DNA of 64,000 nt, taken from Paenibacillus sp. FJAT-29882 (GTDB taxonomy: Bacteria > Bacillota > Bacilli > Bacillales > DSM-1321). The notes beneath the pieces are model-generated. The model saw nothing but the letters and a program-made list of their open reading frames with translations. It made no database searches and was not told the DNA's origin. The stretch spans positions 2,738,981-2,802,980 of the forward strand of contig NZ_LMVB01000001.1 in assembly GCF_001510645.1 (NCBI RefSeq). The letters run 5' to 3'. Shown here one piece after another: positions 53,911 through 62,914 of the stretch; position 1 is the first letter of the stretch; every line of letters begins with the position of its first letter. The position numbers and the translations under genes were made by a program.

Positions 53911-55239
53911 TTGGACATAGTAAAAATACTATTGGTAATCATACTGATTATTTTAACCGCTTTTTTTGTTGCATCAGAATTTTCTATTATCCGTGTTCGT
54001 GGTTCAAGAATTAATCAATTAATTGAGATGCAACATCCGAAAGCACCCGCAGTCAAGCAGGTCATATCTAATTTAGATGAATATTTATCTGCCACTCAAC
54101 TTGGGATTACCATTACCGCCTTAGGTTTAGGCTGGCTTGGAGAACCAACGATGCGGCATATTCTCAAACCGATTCTTGAAATATTTCATATACCAGCGCA
54201 ATTCAGCCAAATTCTAAATTTTCTTATCGCATTCTCAATCGTCACTTTTTTAAATGTTGTCGTTGGAGAAATGGCACCGAAAACAATTGCTATTCAAAAA
54301 GCAGAACAAGTAAGTCTGCTAGTATCGAAACCTCTCATTTGGTTCCATAAAATCATGTTTCCATTTATTTGGGTTCTAAACCATTCAGCCGGTTTTATTA
54401 CTAGTATCATCGGCATAAAGCCATCCTCAGAAAGTGATATTGCTCATTCAGAGGAAGAATTGAAAATGTTATTATCCGATAGCTACAATAGCGGAGAAAT
54501 TAATCAATCCGAATATAAATATGTGAATAATATCTTTAATTTTGACAACCGAACCGCGAGAGAAGTCATGGTTCCTCGTACCGATATCGTCAATTTTTCA
54601 AAAGATGATACGCTACAAGATTTTATCCAACATGCGAAAGACTTAAGGTTTACCCGCTATCCGATTGTTGAAGATGACAAGGATCATGTTGTTGGACTGG
54701 TGAATATTAAAGAAGTTTTTTCTGATATTACTAAAAGTAAAAAAGTGAAAGCCATTACCCTAGAATCATTTACACGACCTATTATCCGAGTGATGGAGAA
54801 TACCCGGATTCAAGATTTACTTATAAAAATGCAAAAAGAACGGATTCACATGGCGATACTCATGGACGAATATGGCGGTACAGCAGGCTTGGTAACCGTT
54901 GAAGATATATTAGAGGAAATAGTCGGTGAAATTCGCGATGAATTCGATGTGGATGAAATTCCTCCCATCCGCAAAATAGCGGAAGAGCATTTTATCGTTG
55001 ACGGTAAAACCCTTCTTTCGGAAATCAATGATACACTGAGAATTCACTTGGAAGACGATGACATTGATACTATTGGCGGTTGGGTTCTAACACAGAACTA
55101 CGAAATCCAAACAGGCGATTGTTTAGAAGCAGAATCTTTTACCTTCAAAGTAAATAAAATGGAAGATCATATGATTCGCTATATTGAAATTCAAAGAGTC
55201 CCGATAGAGGATAAACAAGTTCTTTCCGAAGACGGATAA
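53911..55239 (+). CDS. CNNM/CorC (hemolysin-like) divalent cation transporter
   Basis: 442 aa: DUF21 transmembrane domain (about 1-185, with LGLGWLGEPT and VVVGEMAPKTIAIQKAE), a CBS pair (about 205-330), and the CorC_HlyC domain with MAILMDEYGGTAGLVTVEDI then LEEIVGEI. Bacillus homologues such as MpfA (YhdP) export Mg2+; Mg2+ or Co2+ export is expected. TTG start; no good SD is visible, so the true start may differ. About 60% identical by eye to the gene at 57367. Confidence 0.85.
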   Translation: MDIVKILLVIILIILTAFFVASEFSIIRVRGSRINQLIEMQHPKAPAVKQVISNLDEYLSATQLGITITALGLGWLGEPTMRHILKPILEIFHIPAQFSQILNFLIAFSIVTFLNVVVGEMAPKTIAIQKAEQVSLLVSKPLIWFHKIMFPFIWVLNHSAGFITSIIGIKPSSESDIAHSEEELKMLLSDSYNSGEINQSEYKYVNNIFNFDNRTAREVMVPRTDIVNFSKDDTLQDFIQHAKDLRFTRYPIVEDDKDHVVGLVNIKEVFSDITKSKKVKAITLESFTRPIIRVMENTRIQDLLIKMQKERIHMAILMDEYGGTAGLVTVEDILEEIVGEIRDEFDVDEIPPIRKIAEEHFIVDGKTLLSEINDTLRIHLEDDDIDTIGGWVLTQNYEIQTGDCLEAESFTFKVNKMEDHMIRYIEIQRVPIEDKQVLSEDG

Positions 55240-55270
55240 GAAAGATCAATATGCTTGTCCCTGTAAAAAT

Positions 55271-55337
55271 ATCACAAAGGATCTGACCCCATATTTCGTG
55301 TTACATACACGTAATATGGGGTCAGATCCTTTGTGAT
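55271..55337. repeat. Perfect long hairpin repeat
   Basis: 25-bp perfect arms (55271-55295 with 55313-55337), starting ATCACAAAGGATCTGACCCC; the loop itself contains a CGTGT/ACACG stem. It lies between convergent CNNM and DedA genes and probably ends both transcripts. Confidence 0.75.
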
Positions 55338-55405
55338 TTCTGCTTTATCCCGGTTCAACTAACCATCATTTGGGATGAAAAAAACCACTGATGGTTGGTT
55401 GAAAT

Positions 55406-56020
55406 TTATTTTTTTTTGGATACGATGATGATTGGCGGTTCTTGTTTTCTTTTCCAAAGCGTATAGATAATGACTCCTATTATTGCTACGATAATAATCG
55501 GCAGAAGGATTGGCTGAGCAATATGTTTGATCTGTGACCAATTCTCACCAAGCATATTACCTAGCAATAAAAACAGGATTGTCCATGGGATCATAGCAGC
55601 TATCGTATAGACAGTAAATTTCACGAATGACATTTTGGCAATCCCTGCTGGAATCGAAATTGCATGGCGAACAATTGGAATAAATCGCGCAGTAAATACG
55701 ACACCCACGCCATATTTCTCAAACCATTGTTCGGCAGCATCAATTTGCGTTTCTTTAATGAAGATATATTTCCCGTACTTAAGTAAAAATGGCCGACCTC
55801 CAAAATACCCTGCCCAATACAAAAACAACTGAGCAAACGTCCCTCCAATAACACCAGCAAGCAGTGCACCCCAAAAGTTAATTACGCCAGTGCCGATTAA
55901 ATAGCCCCCAAACCCCAGCACAAGCTCACTAGGAATAATCTCAATCATCAAGCCTAATGCAATGCCTAGGTAACCCATCTCTTGAAAGAACAATAATATA
56001 TTCATAATCAAATTTGACAT
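55406..56020 (-). CDS. DedA family membrane protein
   Basis: 204 aa with five to six hydrophobic segments. DedA/SNARE-assoc motifs: EIIPSELVLGFGGYL, GGTFAQLFLYWAGYFGGRP, and FTARFIPIVRHAISIPAGIAKM with the essential Arg residues. DedA proteins include undecaprenyl-phosphate and phospholipid flippases that support envelope homeostasis. The basic tail WKRKQEPPIIIVSKKK is cytoplasmic. Single gene. Confidence 0.85.
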   Translation of the reverse strand: MSNLIMNILLFFQEMGYLGIALGLMIEIIPSELVLGFGGYLIGTGVINFWGALLAGVIGGTFAQLFLYWAGYFGGRPFLLKYGKYIFIKETQIDAAEQWFEKYGVGVVFTARFIPIVRHAISIPAGIAKMSFVKFTVYTIAAMIPWTILFLLLGNMLGENWSQIKHIAQPILLPIIIVAIIGVIIYTLWKRKQEPPIIIVSKKK

Positions 56021-56107
56021 CGTAAACTCCTAGTCTTCATTGTTTTATACATAGTATATAAGCTTGGCTCTACTTTTATTCTTGCTGAGTAATGCAAAAA
56101 AGAGGCT

Positions 56108-56206
56108 TTCCCAAAAATAAGGGTCAGACCTCACACTCTATACATAATATGAACGATATACAATAGATGTGGAGTCTAACCCGTTCGTTACGGGACAACC
56201 TCAGTT
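56108..56206. repeat. Long hairpin repeat (GGGTCAGACCTC type)
   Basis: CCCAAAAATAAGGGTCAGAC opens it; GTGGAGTCTAACCCGTTCG closes it, with the tail TTACGGGACAACCTCAG. Confidence 0.6.
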
Positions 56207-56227
56207 ATTGATTTATACAATGGTCTT

Positions 56228-56380
56228 TTACTGCTTTATCTGTGGTGGTTGAACTTGCTGGATACCGACAACTAATAAGCTTGGATCTACTTGGTATAAA
56301 TTCGAGAAAATATCATGACGTGACTTCGTTTTTGCAATATTGATCCCTTTACTTCTTAATTTCTGGATACAATGATTCAT
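56228..56380 (-). CDS. 50-aa hypothetical protein
   Basis: MNHCIQKLRSKGINIAKTKS then RHDIFSNLYQVDPSLLVVGI and QQVQPPQIKQ. Basic N-terminal half, hydrophobic C-terminal half. A GAGGTG SD lies 11 nt before ATG, slightly far. Codon use and residue balance look genuine. No family recognised. It lies between the FixH-like lipoprotein gene and a hairpin repeat. Confidence 0.5.
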   Translation of the reverse strand: MNHCIQKLRSKGINIAKTKSRHDIFSNLYQVDPSLLVVGIQQVQPPQIKQ

Positions 56381-56466
56381 TAACCTGAATTCACCTCATT
56401 TATTTTTCCATTTTTTTGTAACACCCAATAATACTACTTAAATCGATTATATCCATATGATTCTAA

Positions 56467-56865
56467 TTATTCACTTGCAATTTCAATCACTTTCTCTGGC
56501 ATAACATGCAAACCGTTCGCAGTTACATGAACAACAACGTAGTATTTTCCCGCTTCTTCAAATGTATAGCTGCTACCGTAATCCCCTTTAGCCATATGTT
56601 CGGCAGGTAGAATTTTTCTTTCGTCTTGTCCCGCTTTACGAACCTCAAAGACCACATCGTCAGCTTCTTCTACCACCTTCGATCCTTGCATGACCGAAGC
56701 AACCAGTTTCACTTCTGTACCACTTTCCTTTGCCCCTTCTATTTTAATCACAGCGGTCAAAGGAATCAGTTGACTACTGACTTCTTCTCCTTCAGGTTGA
56801 GCTTTTGCTTGGCAAGCTACAAGCATCATGCTTAATAATACCCCTATTATTATTTTTTTACTCAT
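56467..56865 (-). CDS. FixH/YtkA-like lipoprotein
   Basis: 132 aa: signal and lipobox MLVACQ (Cys18), then an Ig-like FixH/YtkA domain (VKLVASVMQGSKVVEEADDV, YTFEEAGKYYVVVHVTANGL, HVMPEKVIEI). Such domains are found near copper handling or cytochrome oxidase assembly genes; no such neighbour is here. Membrane-anchored outside the cell. SD AGGTGAG. Single gene. Confidence 0.75.
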   Translation of the reverse strand: MSKKIIIGVLLSMMLVACQAKAQPEGEEVSSQLIPLTAVIKIEGAKESGTEVKLVASVMQGSKVVEEADDVVFEVRKAGQDERKILPAEHMAKGDYGSSYTFEEAGKYYVVVHVTANGLHVMPEKVIEIASE

Positions 56866-57319
56866 CTTTTCTCACCTTCTATTATTTATCACACTTTTAG
56901 TCATAATTGCCCAGTAAACATGAAATCATACGTATTTTTTCCAAGAAGAAGATTCAAACTTACCAACCAATCCAAACATTCATGAGATCTTTTGAAAAAG
57001 GCTAATATATGTTCATAATGAGCCATATAGTTAAAATAATAGCGATATTAGGTCATTTTTATAGTTTGACGATATGGCTTTCCTTTTCTATAATAAACGT
57101 ATTTACTTAATTTTGAAGCAGGGGTGATTAGATGGGGTATTAATGAATGGACGAATAAACACACAATTTTTCCTTGACCAAAATGCAGGTAGAAATATTA
57201 TTCTTATCGGCAGACAGGTCGAAGTGATTTCCCGTCCGTATGCCACTGGTCACTGCGCTTAATTTCAACGGTGCAAAAACTATACGAATTTACCAAACAA
57301 CTTATTTTTTAATATCTTA
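56866..57319. other. Intergenic region upstream of the second CNNM gene, no gene
   Basis: About 450 nt, AT-rich. No reading frame with SD, no known riboswitch pattern. Confidence 0.45.
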
Positions 57320-57366
57320 GGAGGTGGACTCCTTATTCGTCTTCACGACGAGTTAAGGGAGACTAT
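57320..57366 (+). promoter_or_regulatory. Hairpin sequestering the SD of the second CNNM gene
   Basis: CTCCTTATTCGTC (57329-57341) can pair with GACGAGTTAAGGGAG (57347-57361), which contains the AAGGGAG SD 5 nt before the TTG start. An alternative AGGAG/CTCCT hairpin (57320-57334) would free the SD. This suggests translational switching. Confidence 0.5.
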
Positions 57367-58749
57367 TTGGACATAATAAACTTGGTTTTCATAGCCATTT
57401 TAATTGCTTTGACGGCATTTTTTGTAGCCTCGGAGTTTGCGATTGTGAAAGTGAGAAGTTCAAGAATTGATCAGTTGGTCGATGAAGGTAGAATCAATTC
57501 AGTCCCAGCTAAGCATGTTATTTCCAATCTAGATGAATACCTTTCAACCTGTCAGCTTGGAATTACTGTCACAGCTCTCGGACTTGGGTGGCTCGGTGAA
57601 CCGACGATTGTAGAGTTGCTTAAACCTTTATTGACGCAATTTGACATGCCAACTTCTGTTACACATTTCATATCGTTTGCCATTGCTTTCGCTTTTATTA
57701 CCTTTATTCATGTGGTAGTTGGCGAATTGGCACCGAAAACTGTAGCCATTCAAAAAGCTGAGCAAATAACCTTGCTCGTAGCTAGACCATTGATTTTATT
57801 TAATAAAATCTTGTATCCATTTATTTGGATTTTAAATGGTTCAGCTAGGTTGCTCGTGAAATTGTTTGGAATTGAGCCTGTTTCAGAAAATGAATTGGCC
57901 CATACAGAGGAAGAACTTCGTATAATCGTGTCTGAAAGCTATAAAAATGGTGAAATTAACCAATCAGAGTTTAAATATGTGAATAACATTTTTGAATTTG
58001 ACGATCGGATTGCCAAAGAAATTATGGTACCTCGTACTGAGATTGCGACCCTATCGATTAATGATACGATAGAAGAATTTTTCAGCGTGATGTCAAAAGA
58101 AAAATATACCCGCTATCCTGTGATTGACGGCGATAAAGACCATGTCATTGGGATGGTTAATATTAAGGAACTGTTCACCGAAATGATTGCAAATAAAACG
58201 CAATCCACCCAAACAATTGAACGTTACGTTCGTCCAATTATTCGAGTGATCGATACAATTCCAATTCATGATTTACTAGTGAAGATGCAAAAAGAACGTG
58301 TTCATATGTCTATTTTAATGGATGAATACGGCGGAACTTCCGGATTAGTGACAGTTGAAGATATCCTAGAAGAAATCGTAGGCGATATTCGTGATGAGTT
58401 TGACCTTGACGAAATTCCTGAGATTCAGAAAATGAAGGAAGATCATTATATTCTTGATGGTAAAGTGTTAATCAGCGAAGTGAATGATTTGATAGGGCTT
58501 GAAATCACCGATGAAGATATGGATACAATCGGCGGCTGGATCTTATCAGAGAATTACGAGGCTAAGCAAGGCGATATCATCGAACATGAAGAGTATTGCT
58601 TCAAAATAAAAGATATGGAAGACCATCATATCCGTTATATAGAAATCTACAAAACAGTAAAAACGACCAATGAAGTGAAAGAGTTTCCACAGCATGTAAA
58701 TGTGCATAAACAAGGAAAAGCACAGCCTTCTACTGAAGTCGTTTCATAA
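57367..58749 (+). CDS. CNNM/CorC (hemolysin-like) divalent cation transporter
   Basis: 460 aa paralogue of 53911: DUF21 membrane domain with LGLGWLGEPT and VVVGELAPKTVAIQKAE, CBS pair, and CorC_HlyC with MSILMDEYGGTSGLVTVEDI then LEEIVGDI. Expected to export Mg2+ or related cations, as MpfA does. The C-terminal 30 residues (EFPQHVNVHKQGKAQPSTEVVS) are extra. TTG start with SD AAGGGAG inside a hairpin. Strong terminator follows. Confidence 0.85.
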   Translation: MDIINLVFIAILIALTAFFVASEFAIVKVRSSRIDQLVDEGRINSVPAKHVISNLDEYLSTCQLGITVTALGLGWLGEPTIVELLKPLLTQFDMPTSVTHFISFAIAFAFITFIHVVVGELAPKTVAIQKAEQITLLVARPLILFNKILYPFIWILNGSARLLVKLFGIEPVSENELAHTEEELRIIVSESYKNGEINQSEFKYVNNIFEFDDRIAKEIMVPRTEIATLSINDTIEEFFSVMSKEKYTRYPVIDGDKDHVIGMVNIKELFTEMIANKTQSTQTIERYVRPIIRVIDTIPIHDLLVKMQKERVHMSILMDEYGGTSGLVTVEDILEEIVGDIRDEFDLDEIPEIQKMKEDHYILDGKVLISEVNDLIGLEITDEDMDTIGGWILSENYEAKQGDIIEHEEYCFKIKDMEDHHIRYIEIYKTVKTTNEVKEFPQHVNVHKQGKAQPSTEVVS

Positions 58750-58753
58750 AATG

Positions 58754-58793
58754 AAAAATGAGGAAAGGATCGGATCCTTTCCTCATTTTACTT
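58754..58793 (+). terminator. Terminator of the second CNNM gene
   Basis: AAATGAGGAAAGGATC pairs with GATCCTTTCCTCATTT, T-rich tail; also read by the convergent gene at 58880. Confidence 0.8.
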
Positions 58794-58879
58794 TATACCC
58801 TCCATTTAATCGAACTAACAAGTAAGAAAAGGAGATTTCTCCATCTGATTGGCAATCTTAAATCAATTTGCCTTCACTT

Positions 58880-59884
58880 TTAGAGAATAAGCCATGCAAT
58901 CAGAAGCGCAGCCGCTAGTATTTGGACAACTGACAATAACCCAATATAGATGGCGACCTTCCCACCTTGTTCAACTAAATCTCTCATTTGGATTCTCAAT
59001 CCGATTCCCGCAAGAGCTACTACTTCAAGAAAAGTCCCGGTATTTTGTATCACTTCCTGCAGTAGGGTCGGAAAGGTAAATAGGCTATGTAATGCACATA
59101 GTAGCAAAAATCCTGAAATATACCAAGGGATTGGCAATTTTATTTTTTTACTCTTCTCCTTTTCACTCTTCTCAACAGGGGCTTTCTTGCTATATCTCAT
59201 CAACACATAAATGACAACACCAAGCAATAAGATCCTGACCATTTTATAAACCGTAGCTTCTTCCTTTACGACTTCACTTACCATACTTCCACTTGCCACA
59301 ACTTGTCCAACTGACTGAAGCACCCCTCCAATCATTGCTGACGATGGTTGCATCTCTTGTTTATATAACAGTGTTGTTACAAGGGGCAAAACAAACATGA
59401 GGACAGTGCCGGTTAAATTGACAACAGTTATGGCAAGTGATTTTTCCTTTTCTGCAGCTTGAATAGCAGGAGCTGTCGCAGCAATCGCTGAAGATCCACA
59501 AACAGCATTTCCGCTCGCCATTAATAGCCGAAAGTTTTCTGGAAGTGCTAACTTTTTTCCAATCCAAAGCGCAGCCATCAGCGTTATTGCCATTTGTAAC
59601 AGGATAAAAGTCACTCCAGAAAAACCAATTTCTACAATTGAATGAAAACTGATAGAACCGCCTAATAAGATAATTGCATAATAAAGCAATTTAGATTCTG
59701 AATATTTCGTTCCTGCATTGAACCGCTTCATCTTACCAGTACCAATATTGCCGACAATAATCCCGGCAATAATTGCAAATGTTCCTGCTCCAAATAAAGA
59801 GAATGTATTTGCGATTAAGATGGAGAAACAAGCGATTACGAGACATAAAACTAAACCTGGTACGATTTCTTTCACTTTAGTCAT
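58880..59884 (-). CDS. YeiH family (UPF0324) putative sulfate exporter
   Basis: 334 aa integral membrane protein with about ten helices. Family motifs: FAIIAGIIVGNIG, the SGNAVCGSSAIAATAPAI block (residues 122-139) and GVLQSVGQVVASGSMVSE. YeiH proteins are annotated as sulfate exporters, but the substrate is poorly established. ATG start with adjacent T-rich leader. The SulP gene 3 kb away is also an anion carrier; a link is speculative. Confidence 0.85.
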   Translation of the reverse strand: MTKVKEIVPGLVLCLVIACFSILIANTFSLFGAGTFAIIAGIIVGNIGTGKMKRFNAGTKYSESKLLYYAIILLGGSISFHSIVEIGFSGVTFILLQMAITLMAALWIGKKLALPENFRLLMASGNAVCGSSAIAATAPAIQAAEKEKSLAITVVNLTGTVLMFVLPLVTTLLYKQEMQPSSAMIGGVLQSVGQVVASGSMVSEVVKEEATVYKMVRILLLGVVIYVLMRYSKKAPVEKSEKEKSKKIKLPIPWYISGFLLLCALHSLFTFPTLLQEVIQNTGTFLEVVALAGIGLRIQMRDLVEQGGKVAIYIGLLSVVQILAAALLIAWLIL

Positions 59885-60080
59885 TCTTAATCCTCATTTC
59901 TAGGTGCGCTAAACAAAAGGCTCATTTTATCATAAGGCCTATTAAAGTTGTATTCAATCCCTAATTTCTTTCATCTTCTTTTCTATTTTTGGATAAAATT
60001 AAAGATGCCCTTCCCCGCTTTATTATCCAAACCTATTTTTTAATAAAGCTAAACTTCAATCAGTGGGGGTTTTGACTTTC

Positions 60081-60173
60081 CGTTACTGCGGGATAGATTG
60101 AAATAAGCATCGTAGTTTACACTAACTTTATTAAAGCGTAAACGAAAAAAACAAATAAAGATGTCCCGTAACG
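60081..60173. repeat. Inverted repeat, diverged long hairpin
   Basis: CGTTACTGCGGGAT (60081-60094) and ATGTCCCGTAACG (60161-60173), followed by TTGGACACCTTCATTGAT, recalling the tail of the long hairpin family. A 17-bp motif AAACTTCAATCAGTGGG just before it (60051) recurs at 49392. Confidence 0.5.
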
Positions 60174-60216
60174 AAATTGGACACCTTCATTGATATTTTT
60201 CTAATTGTACAAGTCC

Positions 60217-60627
60217 TTACTTAATCCATTTTTCCATAAACACCAATTCATCTGTGTTATACCCGAGATTTTCATAAAAGCCAATTACTTTTGAATTATC
60301 GTATTCAATCAAGAGATTGATTTTTTTACAACCAATTCTTTTTAACCTCTGTTCTAATTCTTCCATAATCAATTTACCTACTCGTTTTCCTTGATAATCA
60401 GGATGAACAGCTAAATGATTGATCCAGCCCCGGCGTCCATCATACGAGCCCATCACAGACCCAACGATTTTCTCATTTTCTTCTGCAACTAAAAACAACT
60501 CTGAATCTCTTCCTACTTTATGTACAATCCCTTTGAGTGAATCTGAAGCTGATACTGTAATTCCTGCCTGTTCCCAAACATTTGCTACCTCTACATAGTC
60601 CCCTAATGTAAACTCGCGTATCTTCAT
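60217..60627 (-). CDS. GNAT family N-acetyltransferase
   Basis: 136 aa. Motif A is WINHLAVHPDYQGKRVGKLIME (split: LAVHPDYQGKRVGKLI), followed by NSKVIGFYENLGYNTDE. Short YpeA/RimI-like acetyltransferase; substrate unknown. The frame begins at 60651, but ATG 60627 has SD GGAGG 7 nt upstream and is preferred. Single gene. Confidence 0.8.
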   Translation of the reverse strand: MKIREFTLGDYVEVANVWEQAGITVSASDSLKGIVHKVGRDSELFLVAEENEKIVGSVMGSYDGRRGWINHLAVHPDYQGKRVGKLIMEELEQRLKRIGCKKINLLIEYDNSKVIGFYENLGYNTDELVFMEKWIK

Positions 60628-60990
60628 TGAACATCCTCCATTACGATTCATTTATTTGTCCCATTCATCCATATGTATTTTTCATTCACATGATTCTGAT
60701 AGTCATTTTTTCTTCTCCGGGATATTCGTACACTCTTTGCTGTCAAGTAACTTGCCATTTATTCAGCGTTAGTAATTTGTTCAAAGTATTATTAGTACCG
60801 CTTTCATATTGAATTTAGATGAAATCTGACAGCTTTCAATATTTTTCTAGCTGTATAACTTAATTTTTTGTCAGGAGCAAAATCCCTGCATTTCTATCAT
60901 TGGGAAATATCGTAAAATAATCATTCATTTCTTTTTGCATTATAATTCTATCATTTTCTCATTATTATGAAAACATTATTTGTGAGATAT
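60628..60990. other. Intergenic gap, no gene
   Basis: About 360 nt of AT-rich sequence between phoU and the GNAT gene; no SD-supported frame. Confidence 0.4.
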
Positions 60991-61022
60991 CAAAAAAAGA
61001 CGTGTGCCAATTCACACGCCTT
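60991..61022 (-). terminator. Terminator of phoU
   Basis: On the minus strand GGCGTGTG-AATTGG-CACACGTC followed by TTTTTTG. Confidence 0.75.
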
Positions 61023-61064
61023 ACAATATGCTCTTTACGTATTTTCCAGAACTTCCATGAAGAC

Positions 61065-61724
61065 TTAACTGTTTAAGTCGTATAGCTGACCTTTTACCAT
61101 AAAAACAATATTTTCAGAAATATTTGTTACATGGTCACCGACTCTTTCTAGATCGCGACAAACAAATGATAATTGGGTAACTTGAGACGTTACTTCAGGA
61201 TTTTTCGCAATATATTCTAATAATTCCAGGATAAGTCTTCCATACATTTCGTCAATCTCATTATCGAGCTCTGCCGTTTCTCTTGCCTTATCTTCATCTT
61301 GCACATCGTAAGCGAGCATGACTTGATTTAACATCGATGCTGCTTTCTCAGCCATCAAAGGAATATCATATAATGGTTTAAACAATTCCTTTTCGCCGAT
61401 ACGAATGGTTGATTTTGCAATATTTACAGCCAAATCCCCTATTCTTTCTAAATCTGTTGAAATCTTTATGCTTGAAATTATTCTCCTTAAATCTGATGCA
61501 ACAGGTTGTTGCTTAGCAATCAGCCAAATAACCTTTTCGTTTATTTCCTGATCAATTCGATTAATTTTATAATCTTTATCAATAACTTTTAATGCTCGGT
61601 CAATATCCTGCGCGACTAAAGCCTCTACAGATTCATGTAATGCATTAGCTGCTCTTGTCCCCATTTCAAGCACCAAATTTTTAAGAGCAAAAAGCTCTTC
61701 TTCAAACCCTTGACGAACACTCAT
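61065..61724 (-). CDS. phoU: Phosphate signalling protein PhoU
   Basis: 219 aa, two tandem three-helix bundles with the metal-binding E/D motifs (DLERIGDLAVNIAKS near residue 90 and DLERVGDHVTNISE near 192). PhoU restrains Pi uptake by PstSCAB and Pho signalling. Here it stands alone: no pst genes lie on either side, only its terminator downstream. SD GGGAGGAT. Cytoplasmic, membrane-peripheral. Confidence 0.9.
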   Translation of the reverse strand: MSVRQGFEEELFALKNLVLEMGTRAANALHESVEALVAQDIDRALKVIDKDYKINRIDQEINEKVIWLIAKQQPVASDLRRIISSIKISTDLERIGDLAVNIAKSTIRIGEKELFKPLYDIPLMAEKAASMLNQVMLAYDVQDEDKARETAELDNEIDEMYGRLILELLEYIAKNPEVTSQVTQLSFVCRDLERVGDHVTNISENIVFMVKGQLYDLNS

Positions 61725-61865
61725 TATTTATCCTCCCTTTATTAAACCAAAACTGTATTCCTAATCTTAGCTTCTATGTATTAGAGCATATAATAGAAGG
61801 ATCATGATTTTCAACAAATTTACATAACATTTACATTCCTCATTTGTTTCAGCAATAGTCAACTA

Positions 61866-62477
61866 TTAAATGACAATTGCACCATCATCTCTAAGACGAT
61901 TAACATAACAACGATGCGCCCGTTCAAACTCCAGTAAACGCTCTTCAACTCTTCTTCCTTGTTTATCAGGATACAACGTTTCGTTCCCATAGTGTGGAAA
62001 AACCCGTACATCCGTTAGCGCTAAACCTGTTAAATCATCCAAGCCTACCGAATCCATTTCTGGAGAGAAATGTTGCATCAACTTAATATCAGGGCCAAGA
62101 ACGATAGAACCTGTGCCTACCCCTATCAGCAGTCCACCATTTTGGACAAACTCTCGAATAACCGTATCTGCCCCACTCCTTTTGAGATGATGCAATAAAT
62201 AAAATGGATTACCGCCATTCAAATAAATGACATCTGATTGCCGAAGTGTCTCAGGTTCTTCAAACTCAATATCTACAAAACGAACATTCTTCATTCCCAT
62301 TTCATGAAAATCACGCAATATCTTTAAAGCAAACTCGTTATTCGATTTCTCATTAATTGAAGCTGTCGTTATTATTGATATCCTAGCATCCTCTGGTTTA
62401 GTTTCAAAACATTGCAAAAAACGACTTCTAATTGCATCTGTATAAAAACCAGCTGATGTTAATAAAATTTTCCCCAT
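61866..62477 (-). CDS. Peptidase E-like (S51) protein lacking the catalytic serine
   Basis: 203 aa class I glutamine-amidotransferase-like fold of the S51 family. The strand-elbow region reads IYLNGGNPFYLL and then LLIGVGTGSIVLGP, where active peptidases have G-x-S-A-G-S; the serine is replaced by Gly121. The downstream His (FPHYGNE) is kept. The nucleotide sequence at 62110-62125 confirms the change. Probably not an Asp-dipeptidase any more; a binding role is possible. SD GGGGGAG. Confidence 0.75.
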   Translation of the reverse strand: MGKILLTSAGFYTDAIRSRFLQCFETKPEDARISIITTASINEKSNNEFALKILRDFHEMGMKNVRFVDIEFEEPETLRQSDVIYLNGGNPFYLLHHLKRSGADTVIREFVQNGGLLIGVGTGSIVLGPDIKLMQHFSPEMDSVGLDDLTGLALTDVRVFPHYGNETLYPDKQGRRVEERLLEFERAHRCYVNRLRDDGAIVI

Positions 62478-62785
62478 CGACTCTCCCCCTCGCTTTCTAT
62501 GTTTAACAGTTCAGCAGCGATTAGGAAAACTCCTGCTGTATTTCCCAAGATATTCATCATCACTTGTCTCTAATCCTATTTTTTCTCTAGTAAATATTGC
62601 GGAATGGGCAAACTAGATCCATTGTAGAGCTACCCCCTTCAGATGATCACGCTTTCTCTTTGGTTTTGAGGCAACCGCCTGTCTTTAATTAGGTAGCTAT
62701 ATACTCTATTCATTGCCAAAGACGCATGTTATAATCAATTCCGTTGCATTTCCACACGTTTCCTATTTAATCAAGTCATTTTCTG
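62478..62785. other. Intergenic region before the SulP gene, no gene
   Basis: About 300 nt between divergent genes. No clear promoter boxes or reading frame; a structured element follows at 62786. Confidence 0.4.
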
Positions 62786-62900
62786 TGGAAAAAAGGTGCG
62801 GAGCTTCGCACCGCCACCTTCATTAGGTGATGCAATTTGAGAACCTGAACCTTTTTCATCGATTTAGTTAGGATCAGATGCTCATGAATATTTTTTAGAT
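62786..62900 (+). repeat. Dispersed structured element, copy 4, SulP leader
   Basis: GGTGCGGAGCTTCGCACCG hairpin, CACCTTCATTAGGTG hairpin, GCAATTTGAGAACCTGAACC, then a GATCAGATGCTC block and ATATTTTTTA. Ends 2 nt before the SulP SD. Confidence 0.65.
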
Positions 62901-62914
62901 AAAGGAGTGTTTAC

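Noticed and set aside
57140..57366. M-box Mg2+ riboswitch before the CNNM gene
   Set aside because: Short similarity at AGGTGG.CTCCT only; the remaining conserved M-box blocks are missing.
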